From positions 3,844,001-3,908,000 of the forward strand of contig NZ_JAODOQ010000001.1 in assembly GCF_025398315.1 (NCBI RefSeq): a stretch of DNA of 64,000 nucleotides, given 5' to 3'. The translations under genes and the position numbers were made by a program. Below the pieces are notes generated by a model. The model saw nothing but the letters and a program-made list of their open reading frames with translations. It did no database searches and had not been told where the DNA came from. This document shows, piece after piece, positions 21,239-29,746 of the stretch. The DNA comes from Shewanella phaeophyticola. GTDB lineage: Bacteria; Pseudomonadota; Gammaproteobacteria; Enterobacterales; Shewanellaceae. Every line of letters begins with the position of its first letter. Position 1 is the first letter of the stretch.

Positions 21239-22999
21239 TTATGCCCCAAGACCTGATTGACTAGTAATATCAACTGATAGCGCAACAGTTGACTCGCTGA
21301 CATCTTCAACTAATTTGGCGACTTCTTCTAACGTGGTGGTGCCTTGAAATAAATACTCCATGGCCGACTGCGCTAACGGAATAAAGTTTGGACTGCGCAA
21401 TGCCGCGCGAGCAAAGTCTTGCGGGTTACCGGTGCGCATAGCGTCGATCATGTTTTCGTCGAGCTCTAATATTTCAAAAATACCAATTCGCCCACGATAA
21501 CCAGAACCATTACAGGTTTGACATCCACTGCCCACTTTAAAGGTCGCTGTCGCCATGTCTTTTTTAGTGACACTCTCAAGCCAGATGCGCTCTGATGCAT
21601 TAGGCTGGTACTCCACGGCGCAGTTTTGACAAACACGGCGCACCAATCGCTGTGCAATAATCACTCTAAGTGCGCTGGCAACCAAATAGCTGGCAGCCCC
21701 CATATCGAGTAATCTCAAGGCGCTGGTTACCGCGTCATTAGTATGCAGTGTTGATAACACAAAGTGACCGGTTAATGCACCTCGCAAACCGATTTCAACC
21801 GTTTCTTGGTCACGCATCTCACCCACCATGATGATATCGGGATCTTGACGCAAAGTAGTACGCAACACATTGGAAAAGTTTAAACCAATTTTATGATTAA
21901 CCTGCACCTGGTTAATACGTGGCAATTGATATTCCACAGGGTCTTCAACGGTAATAATTTTTCTGTCAGGCGTGTTTAGCTCGCTAAGAATACCGTACAG
22001 CGTTGTGGTTTTACCGCTCCCCGTTGGCTCGGTCACCAATAACATTCCGTGAGGGCGTTTAATTTGTTTACGGATCCGCGCCACAATATTTGGCGGCATA
22101 CCGGTTTCATCCAAAGTGCGCAGCCCGGTGGTTTGGTCTAACAAACGCATTACCACCGATTCACCATGGTAAATGGGCATCGTCGACATACGCACATCGA
22201 TTTTATGACCTTTGATTTCCATATGAAAACGGCCATCTTGCGGCATACGTTTTTCAGAAATATCTAAACCAGCCATTAACTTAAGTCGCAATACCAAGGC
22301 GGCGGCAATATTGACTTCACCAAGGGTATTTTCATGCAGCTGGCCATCAATCCTCTGGCGAATACGCAATACTTTTTCACCCGGCTCGATATGAATATCC
22401 GACGCACGCATTTGCACCGCATCTTCAAAAATAGACTGTAATAACTTAACTACCGTGGTTTCATTATCACTGTCGCCTTCTGTTAAGCCATTAAGGTCGA
22501 ACATGTCATCAGCGGCATATTCTTCTTCAAGCTTGCCAGCAATTTCAGCAATTTGTCCTGTGCGACGATATAAGTTATCAAACGCATCTAACAATTGTTG
22601 CTCGGGCGCTACCGCAAGCATTAATTGCTTAGGAGCGACTAAGATTTCTAAATTATCAATGGCTTGTAAATCAGCAGGGTCGCTCATGGCAATCAGCACA
22701 TGGTCAGGACCGCTTTCAACCACTAAGGCACGATAACGACGAGCTTGCACCTCAGGTAAAATATTCACCACTTCGGCAGGGATTGGACGACGACTAATAT
22801 CCAAATAAGGTAAATTTAGCTGCTGAGACAGAAACTTAAGCAGTTGAACTTCGGTAATGTATTTTAAGTCAATTAACGTACGACCCAGTTTTTTACCGCT
22901 ATTACGCTGTTCGGTCAGTGCTTGTTGTAATTGCGTTTCGCTAATAATCAACTCTTGTACTAGAAGGTCACCTAAGCGCATCTTCAATTTAGGTTTCAT
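21239..22999 (-). CDS. mshE: MSHA pilus extension ATPase MshE
   Basis: A 586-residue GspE/PilB-family hexameric ATPase that drives pilus extension. The N-terminus has two tandem MshEN-type c-di-GMP-binding motifs (RLGDLLVQE at 8-16 and KLGRTLIDL at 37-45, each ending in a conserved Gln at 31 and 60). The Walker A region reads EPTGSGKT at residues 324-331; the first residue is normally Gly. The Asp box, the Walker B segment (DPDIIMVGEMRDQET) and the four-Cys zinc cluster (CQNC, CQTC) are present. The start overlaps the mshN stop by four bases. The frame is intact. Confidence 0.95.
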   Translation of the reverse strand: MKPKLKMRLGDLLVQELIISETQLQQALTEQRNSGKKLGRTLIDLKYITEVQLLKFLSQQLNLPYLDISRRPIPAEVVNILPEVQARRYRALVVESGPDHVLIAMSDPADLQAIDNLEILVAPKQLMLAVAPEQQLLDAFDNLYRRTGQIAEIAGKLEEEYAADDMFDLNGLTEGDSDNETTVVKLLQSIFEDAVQMRASDIHIEPGEKVLRIRQRIDGQLHENTLGEVNIAAALVLRLKLMAGLDISEKRMPQDGRFHMEIKGHKIDVRMSTMPIYHGESVVMRLLDQTTGLRTLDETGMPPNIVARIRKQIKRPHGMLLVTEPTGSGKTTTLYGILSELNTPDRKIITVEDPVEYQLPRINQVQVNHKIGLNFSNVLRTTLRQDPDIIMVGEMRDQETVEIGLRGALTGHFVLSTLHTNDAVTSALRLLDMGAASYLVASALRVIIAQRLVRRVCQNCAVEYQPNASERIWLESVTKKDMATATFKVGSGCQTCNGSGYRGRIGIFEILELDENMIDAMRTGNPQDFARAALRSPNFIPLAQSAMEYLFQGTTTLEEVAKLVEDVSESTVALSVDITSQSGLGA

Positions 23000-24347
23000 C
23001 GTGTTTCTCCTAGCTGAGCTAATCTGTTTTCAATAAAGTCCATCGCTGAGGTTGATAATCCTTCATAACTTAATGCAGAGCGATATGCCTGAGCCGCTGG
23101 AATATATTTTTGTTGGGAATCTAACGCATAACCCATGGCTCCATCCACCAGCGCGCTTGCGTCGATTCGGCTTGTAATAATTGACGATACGCTTGTTCAG
23201 CCAACACAAAATCTTGTGCACTTTGGGCTAATTCAGTTTGCGCAACCCACTTGTCACGCGCCCAACTAGAATTATCGGGGATCATCGACAAAGTTACCCG
23301 GGCACTGTCAAAAGCATTCGTTTCTGTTTGAAGACGTGACAAAATTACATAAAACTCCCACTCTTTCGGAAACATACTAATACCACTTTCTAGCAAGCGC
23401 ATGGCTGTTGTGGTGTTGTTTTGTCCGTAATAAATCGCCACCAATTGCTTACGAGCTTTGTGTAAGCTTGGCTGCAAAATAATGGCTTCTAAATAATAAC
23501 TGGCGGCCTCTTCTAACCGTTGTGCATTTTCTGCATCGGTTGCCTTGCGGTATTGTATCTGCGCCATTTCGGCTTTACTGATCACCACTTCTTTTACAGT
23601 CATATCATTTGAAGAGGATGAGGCTTGCGCTATTTTAGGGCTGCTTTCAGGTGCATTAACTGGCGTAATTGTGGGCGAAGCTGATGGAATAACTTTCGCC
23701 ACAATAGGTGTTTCAACCATCTTGGTAACCTGAACAACATCTTCTGTAGCGGGTTGGCTTGTTGCCGCTAATACTAACTCGACCTCATCGGTACGGGTTG
23801 TTTGCTCAATGGGTTCTTGAGCCTGAATAGTGGCTGTCTCTGGCGCTGACTCTGCTGTTGAAGGTGCATCAACAGGAGTCATACCCTCGGGGCGTGTTGA
23901 AACCTTATCGGGCGAGGCATTATCACTCACGATAGACTGTTGGTTGGCAAGTAACGTATTGTCGTTGCTGGGTTCACCAGTCATGCTTTGTGGCTCAACG
24001 TTACTCGCGATTTGCGTTGCAGTGTCGGCGGTTATTGTTAATGCTTCATCGGCATTGTTAGCTGTCAACTGGGATTTCGCCGAGGGTTCTGTGTGTTGAT
24101 ACATTGACACCCCATACCAAACGGCTGGGATGAATAAAAGCACGCACACCACTGAAGTAATCACAGGCAAACGAGATTTTTTGGGTGGATAATATTGAAC
24201 TTGTGGACGAACAAACTCGCCCTTCTGCTGAGAAGGCGCATTATCAGACTGTGTAGTATCAAGCTCTGACTTGCCGAGCTCTGGTTGGTCAGCCCCTGAT
24301 TGTTGACGCTGCTCTAAATCGCGCAGCATTTTTATTATCACACTCAT
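22996..24347 (-). CDS. mshN: MSHA biogenesis TPR protein MshN, frameshifted near the C-terminus
   Basis: A membrane-anchored periplasmic protein: cytosolic N-terminus, one helix (about residues 60-78, LPVITSVVCVLLFIPAVWYG), a long acidic Thr/Pro/Glu-rich linker (about 95-250) and a C-terminal tetratricopeptide region (AQIQYRKATDAENAQRLEEA onwards). The frame breaks near 23135 at WWMEP. A shift continues with GYALDSQQKYIPAAQAYRSAL, another TPR helix pair, and ends at the TGA overlapping the mshE ATG. The restored length is about 450 residues. The start overlaps the mshM stop by one base (TAATG). Confidence 0.87.
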
Positions 24348-25282
24348 TAATGCTCACTTATCTGTGTTAACCAATCACTGCTGACATCCGTAAATCCTAT
24401 CGTTAACATGAGTGCTAACAACAGGACAATAACGAGCATGCTTGAACGTGAAAAACCTGACCGCTCAGTTAAATTTATATCTTCAGTATCCCTAATGGCG
24501 GCACGGCAATGCTTTGTTTGAACTTTTTGAGCACCCTCGCCATAACACAACAATAAGCTTTTGTGAGCCAAAATGTTCACCAGTCGAGGGATCCCCCTAG
24601 CCGCTTTAGCCAGTAACTTAATATCACTCACGTTAAATAACTGGAGGCCTTGATAACCCGCAGTGGTCAATCGATATTGGATATAGGCTTGGATTTCATC
24701 CCAGCTTAATGGTCGCAAGTGGTAACTAAAAGTTATTCTTTGTCGTAATTGCCTAAATTTAGCTTGAGCCAATCGCTCATCTAACTCTTGCTGACCAAAT
24801 AACACCACTTGCAACAGCTTACGGCTTTCGGTTTCTAAGTTGGTAAAGAGTCGTAATGCTTCAATACTGTCGTCGGGTATTGCTTGCGCTTCATCAAGCA
24901 CTAACAAGACATGAAACCCTTGATGATTTAGCTCCAGTAACCGTTCATGGATCAGTCGCGTTAATTGCTGTTGATCGATTTTATTAGGTAAATTTAAGCC
25001 TAACTCACCTGCCACGGCAAAACGTAATTCTTTTGGAGACAAATAGGGGTTAGGCAAATAGGCACAATGATATTGAGTAGGTAGATCATTAAGTAGTTTG
25101 CGACAGATTAATGTTTTACCTGTGCCTACCTCGCCAGTCACCTTAATAAAACCTTCGCCCGTTTCTAACGCGGTTTGCAGCACTTGCAAGGCCTCTACAT
25201 GGGGAGCTAACCCAAAAAAGAAGCTTGTATTAGGGGTGAGCGTAAAGGGTAACTGCCCCATACCAAAGTGCTGCAAATACAT
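24347..25282 (-). CDS. mshM: MSHA biogenesis AAA ATPase MshM
   Basis: A 311-residue GspA/ExeA-like ATPase of the AAA_22 type that probably helps place the secretin or assembly complex in the envelope. Walker A is GEVGTGKT (about residues 50-57) and Walker B with DEAQ lies near 128-131 (VLLVLDEAQA). A C-terminal membrane helix (about 285-300, MLVIVLLLALMLTIGF) anchors it to the inner membrane. It is intact and coupled to mshN by a TAATG overlap. Confidence 0.93.
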   Translation of the reverse strand: MYLQHFGMGQLPFTLTPNTSFFFGLAPHVEALQVLQTALETGEGFIKVTGEVGTGKTLICRKLLNDLPTQYHCAYLPNPYLSPKELRFAVAGELGLNLPNKIDQQQLTRLIHERLLELNHQGFHVLLVLDEAQAIPDDSIEALRLFTNLETESRKLLQVVLFGQQELDERLAQAKFRQLRQRITFSYHLRPLSWDEIQAYIQYRLTTAGYQGLQLFNVSDIKLLAKAARGIPRLVNILAHKSLLLCYGEGAQKVQTKHCRAAIRDTEDINLTERSGFSRSSMLVIVLLLALMLTIGFTDVSSDWLTQISEH

Positions 25283-25311
25283 AATGAATTAAGTTCCGTT
25301 ATTGGCCATCA

Positions 25312-26967
25312 TTAATTAGATGGATACCAACGTTCAATGAGTTCTTGTGAACGCTTTAACTCATCTCGCCACGTATTTGCGCCAACCACAGTTGGTTTAA
25401 GTAAAATGATTAATTCTGTTTTTTGTTTCGACTTAGTGCGGCTGGTGAATGCTTGTCCTAAAAATGGAATGTCACCCAAGAAAGGCACTTTCGATTCAGT
25501 TTCAATGTTTTCACTCTTCATTAAGCCACCAATAACAACGACATCACCCGATGCAGCTCGAATAATGGTGTCAGACTCACGAATTTCACTTTGTGCGAGA
25601 GGCAGCTCTAATGTTGAATCACTAATTTCAATGGTTTTGGTTTGCTCTTCAACATCGATCACCGATGGATGAACATGTAAAAGCACATTGCCGTTTTCAT
25701 CAATTTGTGGAGTTACATCAAGTGCGATACCTGAGAAAAACGGAGTTAGTTCAACATCTGGAGTCGTTACGGTTGTGGTCGAAGACACTGTCGTTGTCGA
25801 CACATCAGTCACAAAATACTCGTCAGTACCGACTTTAATGACGGCTTTTTGGTTATTTGATGCAGTGACACGTGGACTTGACAATACATCGACATCGCCT
25901 TGCGTGTCGAGCAAGCTAATCATGGTACTAAAATCTGTACCTTGAACATTGATTGACGTTACTCCGCCGATAATCGATGAAATCGTATTAGTTAACCCTT
26001 GTCCAGCGGAGGTACTAAAATCAATATCAGTGTTACCTACATGACCTAAGACGCTATCCCACTGAATACCTTGTTGATAATCATCAGATAAAGTAACTTC
26101 TAAAATTTTGGCCTCTAGGATCACTTGGCGCTGTAAATGACTTTCTGCCGTTTGCAAGAAGCTGCGAACTTGACGTAATTCGTTAGGGTAGGCTCGAATA
26201 GTCACTAACCCTGCCTGAGGGGTAACCACCACCTGGCGCCCGCCTCCTGTCTCACCAATGATTGACACTAATGTTGATTGCAGCTCACCCCAGAAATCAG
26301 TTTTGGTGGTTGAACTAATAAAAGTACCATTGGTGTTTTCATTACTACTTGAATTGTTATTACTGTTACTTGAGCTACTGCTAGAGCTACTACTGTTATT
26401 ACTACTGCTATTTGAGTTGTCGTTATCATCCGAAATACGGCCAGAGCTGACTGACGTTAACGACAAGCCTTCGCGTTGCATATACAGGTAGTTTAATGGG
26501 ATGGTTTCTGTGCGCATTCCAGACGGGAACACTCTTAAAATTCGCCCTTGGCGGCTAACTTCATAGCCGTAAATGTCTTCAACAACCTGTAAGGCCTCTG
26601 ACAAGGTTACCGCTTTTAACGATAATGAAATCGTGCCGGTTACATCGGGATGTACGGCAACACTAAGCGGTGAATCTTTTACAAGGCTCGGGAAAAAGAC
26701 TCTGGCCTCAACATCATTAGCTGATACATCAAAACGGCGCTCTGCTGGTAACACTCTTGCTGAGCCTAATACATTATTACCATTTAATTCACGCTGAACT
26801 TCCGCAGGCATCGTTGCTGGCGGTGGTGTCTTATTGGCATTAGTTTGCGATTGTTGAATTGATTCCGACAATGTGGATTTAACGTTTTGTGGTTCAGGTC
26901 TATCTGTCGTTTGACAAGCTATCAAGCACAGTGACATCAGAGGGGTAACATATTTAATTACTTTCAT
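25312..26967 (-). CDS. mshL: MSHA secretin MshL (lipoprotein)
   Basis: The outer-membrane secretin through which the pilus exits. The 551-residue product begins with a lipoprotein signal (lipobox LIAC, Cys18). The N-terminal secretin/STN domain (about 60-165, GTISLSLKAVTLSEALQVVEDIYG) is followed by a Ser/Asn-rich spacer (about 180-212), an N1-like domain (QVVVTPQAGLVTIRAYP) and the C-terminal secretin core with VVVIGGLMKSENIETESKVPFLGDIPFLGQAF. It is intact. It sits between mshK and mshM in the usual order. Confidence 0.95.
   Translation of the reverse strand: MKVIKYVTPLMSLCLIACQTTDRPEPQNVKSTLSESIQQSQTNANKTPPPATMPAEVQRELNGNNVLGSARVLPAERRFDVSANDVEARVFFPSLVKDSPLSVAVHPDVTGTISLSLKAVTLSEALQVVEDIYGYEVSRQGRILRVFPSGMRTETIPLNYLYMQREGLSLTSVSSGRISDDNDNSNSSSNNSSSSSSSSSNSNNNSSSNENTNGTFISSTTKTDFWGELQSTLVSIIGETGGGRQVVVTPQAGLVTIRAYPNELRQVRSFLQTAESHLQRQVILEAKILEVTLSDDYQQGIQWDSVLGHVGNTDIDFSTSAGQGLTNTISSIIGGVTSINVQGTDFSTMISLLDTQGDVDVLSSPRVTASNNQKAVIKVGTDEYFVTDVSTTTVSSTTTVTTPDVELTPFFSGIALDVTPQIDENGNVLLHVHPSVIDVEEQTKTIEISDSTLELPLAQSEIRESDTIIRAASGDVVVIGGLMKSENIETESKVPFLGDIPFLGQAFTSRTKSKQKTELIILLKPTVVGANTWRDELKRSQELIERWYPSN
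26330..26429 (-). repeat. Ser/Asn low-complexity codon tract inside mshL
   Basis: About 33 codons that are nearly all Ser or Asn with a few Asp, written with interspersed AGT, AGC, AAT and AAC triplets. The run of nine Ser lies at its centre. Such tracts are flexible linkers and are prone to length change by slippage. It lies between the STN domain and the secretin core and has no known fold. Confidence 0.8.
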
Positions 26968-26980
26968 TTTTATTCTAATC

Positions 26981-27313
26981 CTATCGCTCTGTTATCGACT
27001 GAAAAAGCTGAAGCTTTCTGCCATCTGACAAAGTTACATTATCCTGACTGATTGAAGATACGGTTAATCCATTGTTGACAGTATCACCTACAGCCACAAT
27101 TTTATTGTTGATTACGGCATAAGCATGTTGACCGTTAACAATGCTGTTGAGTATCAAGCTTTGTTGAGTAATGTTTTTCGGCGTAGTAACAACGGCATAC
27201 CCTTGACCCGGTAAGGTTGGATCTCGCAAGCTTTGTGCATCGACGCTTGCCACTAGCATTAGACTCGTTGCAATAAAAGCCAATGCCATAGAGTTAATTC
27301 TGTTTAGCAACAC
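26981..27313 (-). CDS. mshK: MSHA biogenesis protein MshK
   Basis: A 110-residue exported protein resembling the PilP/GspC HR region, which usually contacts the secretin. The GTG start at 27313 is backed by AAGGA eight bases upstream and overlaps the mshJ stop by about 20 bases. A signal-like helix (MALAFIATSLMLVASVDA) is followed by the typical DPTLPGQGY segment and a small beta domain (VVTTPKNITQQSLILNSIVNG). Gene order and length fit MshK. Confidence 0.87.
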   Translation of the reverse strand: MLLNRINSMALAFIATSLMLVASVDAQSLRDPTLPGQGYAVVTTPKNITQQSLILNSIVNGQHAYAVINNKIVAVGDTVNNGLTVSSISQDNVTLSDGRKLQLFQSITER

Positions 27314-27950
27314 TAATAAAGTCCTTATTCACACTAAGTGTGTAAAGTTCTAATTCAACTAACGCTTTTGGGTGAGTCTCGACACGATAATCCATGCGCT
27401 TCCAATAGAGTTTGTCGGGCATATTTTCAACGGCAGAAACAAAATCTAAAATAGCAAAATAATCACCTTGTAAAACCAGCTTAATACCATGGCTATATAA
27501 GTTAACCTGGCTATTGTCGCCCATGTTTAATAACGGGGTCGGCTCAATTGAAGCAAAAGATTTTAGGGTCACACCTTTCACATTACCCAGTAAGTTAGCG
27601 AGCACCGTCGGCATATAATCCGCTGGCACCATATCAACCATTTGCGCGTCTAATTCAGCATCAACAGCTGACATTTGCTCGCTGACTAACTGCAAACGTT
27701 GTTGGTAATCTTTATCAGGGTCTAACTGCAAACGTTGTTGGTATAAGTCAATTTGTTGCCGTGATATGTCGTTTTCTTGTTGTAATCCATTCAATTGTTT
27801 TTGTGTCGATTGCTGTTGCTTCCATATTGACTCTAATGGTAAATACAGCAGCATTCCAATCACCACGATACTGGCAAGAGAGATTAATAACCGTTCGCGC
27901 TGACTGAGTTGGTTAAATTTTTCTGACCAGATTGCCCATTGTTGCTTCAT
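27294..27950 (-). CDS. mshJ: MSHA biogenesis protein MshJ (PilO-like)
   Basis: A 218-residue inner-membrane protein of the PilO/GspM type: a cytosolic N-terminus, one helix (about residues 21-39, LLISLASIVVIGMLLYLPL), a coiled coil (about 45-105) and a C-terminal ferredoxin-like domain (GIKLVLQGDYFAILDFVSAVE). The coiled coil contains a perfect 22-bp direct repeat giving YQQRLQL twice, 12 residues apart. It overlaps mshI2 at an ATGA. Confidence 0.9.
   Translation of the reverse strand: MKQQWAIWSEKFNQLSQRERLLISLASIVVIGMLLYLPLESIWKQQQSTQKQLNGLQQENDISRQQIDLYQQRLQLDPDKDYQQRLQLVSEQMSAVDAELDAQMVDMVPADYMPTVLANLLGNVKGVTLKSFASIEPTPLLNMGDNSQVNLYSHGIKLVLQGDYFAILDFVSAVENMPDKLYWKRMDYRVETHPKALVELELYTLSVNKDFISVAKQN
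27686..27743. repeat. 22-bp direct repeat within the mshJ coiled coil
   Basis: The same 22 bases occur at 27686-27707 and 27722-27743, a 36-base period that keeps frame and encodes YQQRLQL twice with DPDKD between. This looks like a recent in-frame duplication within the helical region. Confidence 0.85.
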
Positions 27951-28567
27951 TGTGAGGGCTCCATCTCTGAAGGTTTGCTCGTAAGTTTGAACATTAAGGG
28001 CTGAGTATCACCGCGATTCATGGTCATTGCCGAAAAAGCATATCCTTTTAAGGTGACCGTATTTTTTAGCTTATCAATCCATAATGGGATACTTTGCGGT
28101 GTGCGACCAAATCCCTCAAATTGAATGCGTTGAGGAGCATTATCTTGTTGTTCAATACTAATATGACTCAACCACACGTTGGCATCTGCCACCGCTGCTA
28201 AGTCTGTTAATAAAGGTGAATAACCTTGGCTAATTAGGTTTTTGCGCTGACTCAGCTCATCTTTTAAACGCCGTTTAAGTGCTAAACGTTGTTCTTCTAA
28301 TTCGACTTGGTCGGCTAAGGCGGTATTGGGTTTTCGTGCAGCAATTTGATCTTCTAATTGCTTTTTTTCAGCGCTTAATTGGGCTTTTTTATTGTTAGCT
28401 TGCTGCTGTAACGTTTGTAACTCGCTTTGTTGCCATAAACCAAAAGCATAAAAACAAATGCTCACCATCACCAACAACACTAACACCTGTATCAAGCGTG
28501 ATAACGTCAATCGCTGCTTTTGTGGTAATAAGTCGACGCTGTATAAATTGATACTGGTTTTTATCAC
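27947..28567 (-). CDS. mshI2: MSHA biogenesis protein MshI2 (PilN-like)
   Basis: A 206-residue PilN/GspL-periplasmic-like protein. The short N-terminal motif INLYSVDLLP, a single membrane helix (about 27-44, VLVLLVMVSICFYAFGLW), a coiled coil (about 50-110) and a PilN-like domain (WLSHISIEQQDNAPQRIQFEGF) are visible. The GTG start overlaps the mshI stop by four bases (GTGA). With MshI (PilM-like) and MshJ (PilO-like) it forms the inner-membrane alignment subcomplex. The symbol follows Vibrio/Shewanella usage. Confidence 0.85.
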   Translation of the reverse strand: MIKTSINLYSVDLLPQKQRLTLSRLIQVLVLLVMVSICFYAFGLWQQSELQTLQQQANNKKAQLSAEKKQLEDQIAARKPNTALADQVELEEQRLALKRRLKDELSQRKNLISQGYSPLLTDLAAVADANVWLSHISIEQQDNAPQRIQFEGFGRTPQSIPLWIDKLKNTVTLKGYAFSAMTMNRGDTQPLMFKLTSKPSEMEPSQ

Positions 28568-29445
28568 ACTTCACCTCGCGCTATTTCTTGCAACGCTAGT
28601 TGAGCTAATAAACCGCTAACCCCATCATGATTGACTGCGTTTACTGTTTGATTAAAATTAGCGGCCACTAACTTGGCTAGCGACGGGCTATCACCATCAG
28701 AGGCAATGGTAATTGAAGCCACAGGCGCCTGACGTAGCTGACTTTCAAAATAATCCATTGAGCGTTGGATCTCTAAGCTTAAATTATCTGCAATACTGTT
28801 TTGTAACTCTTGGAATGTTGCCTTGTTCAGTTGGTTAAAGCCACGCACACGGCGCTGCATTAACACCTCTCCCGCTTTAACCGCCATGAGTAGCAACTCT
28901 TCTTGTGGGGCATGTGCAACGAGCATATGTGCCATGCTGTCATTAGGTAATATATGACGCAGAACTAATTCTTCGACTGTAATCCCTGCAATGCTGAAAC
29001 CACTCGCTTCACATGCCGCAACCAATTGCATCAGTAAATCTCGGCTGGTAACGACTACACTGACTTTGGCGCTAGGGACAATACTTGATTCAAAATAGTC
29101 TAAGTGAATATTGGCGACCGGCTCTGACACCATGTCTTTCACTGCCCAAATTAATGCTTGGGCAATTTCAGACGATTCAACACTGGGTTTGTCGGCTTGT
29201 AGCATTTGGTAATGCGAAAAAGACAGCACTAGTTGCAAGTTAGCTTTGCCACACAACGCTTTAAGCTCCTCAAATGCTTGCTTCCAATCATGCTTGATTA
29301 TGGGTATTTGTTTAACGACTTGAGTAGACTCGGCAGTTTCGTCATAACAAACCCACAAAGCATTGTCGGTAATAAATACACCAACATCGCCTGCTGTTTG
29401 GGATGATTGCCAAAAGGCCAATTTACTCAAAAAACCATTGCTCAT
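28564..29445 (-). CDS. mshI: MSHA biogenesis protein MshI (PilM-like)
   Basis: The first gene of the MSHA cluster encodes a cytosolic actin-fold protein of the PilM/GspL-cytoplasmic type, about 293 residues. The segments LVLSFSHYQML, WAVKDMVSEPVANIHLDYF and the C-terminal ISLEIQ-like stretch (NLSLEIQRSMDYFESQL) are the family pattern. I chose the ATG at 29445, preceded by GGGA seven bases upstream; a GTG at 29463 and an ATG at 29457 are also possible. It is intact and coupled to mshI2. Confidence 0.9.
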   Translation of the reverse strand: MSNGFLSKLAFWQSSQTAGDVGVFITDNALWVCYDETAESTQVVKQIPIIKHDWKQAFEELKALCGKANLQLVLSFSHYQMLQADKPSVESSEIAQALIWAVKDMVSEPVANIHLDYFESSIVPSAKVSVVVTSRDLLMQLVAACEASGFSIAGITVEELVLRHILPNDSMAHMLVAHAPQEELLLMAVKAGEVLMQRRVRGFNQLNKATFQELQNSIADNLSLEIQRSMDYFESQLRQAPVASITIASDGDSPSLAKLVAANFNQTVNAVNHDGVSGLLAQLALQEIARGEV

Positions 29446-29746
29446 TACGCGTCCCATGCACACTAAAAGTGATCACTAATTTAGGTTGTTGGCTTGATAT
29501 ATGATGAAGAAACAAATAAGTCTGTTTAACCTCAATAAACCATTAATAAAGATACTTGTTAGTATTGCCCCGTTTAATTTTATGACTTTTTAGCCTGATC
29601 GTTGCCAAGATTAAACGCCTGATGCAACACACGGCTAATGTTTTAATTTTGTTAGCAATTACAATATACCATACCTCATTAAAATAGAATGCAATTGCAG
29701 CGCAAACAAGGGTTATTCACCCCAAACAACGTAAATAGGTTATTTT
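29446..29746. other. Intergenic region upstream of the MSHA operon
   Basis: About 300 AT-rich bases between csrD and mshI, both minus strand, that must hold the promoter of the MSHA cluster. I see one possible sigma-70 pair on the minus strand (TTGTTT, 17 bases, TATTTT, near 29680-29710) and a 10-bp palindrome AGTGATCACT at 29468-29477 just before mshI. Neither is strong enough for a firm call. No small ORF or RNA structure stands out. Confidence 0.3.

Noticed and set aside
26330..26429. Ser/Asn tract in mshL as a CRISPR or tandem repeat array
   Set aside because: No regular repeat and spacer units; it is in-frame coding low complexity within an intact gene.
29468..29477. AGTGATCACT palindrome upstream of mshI as a CRP operator
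   Set aside because: The half-sites lack the six-base spacer required for CRP, and a 10-bp palindrome is common by chance.
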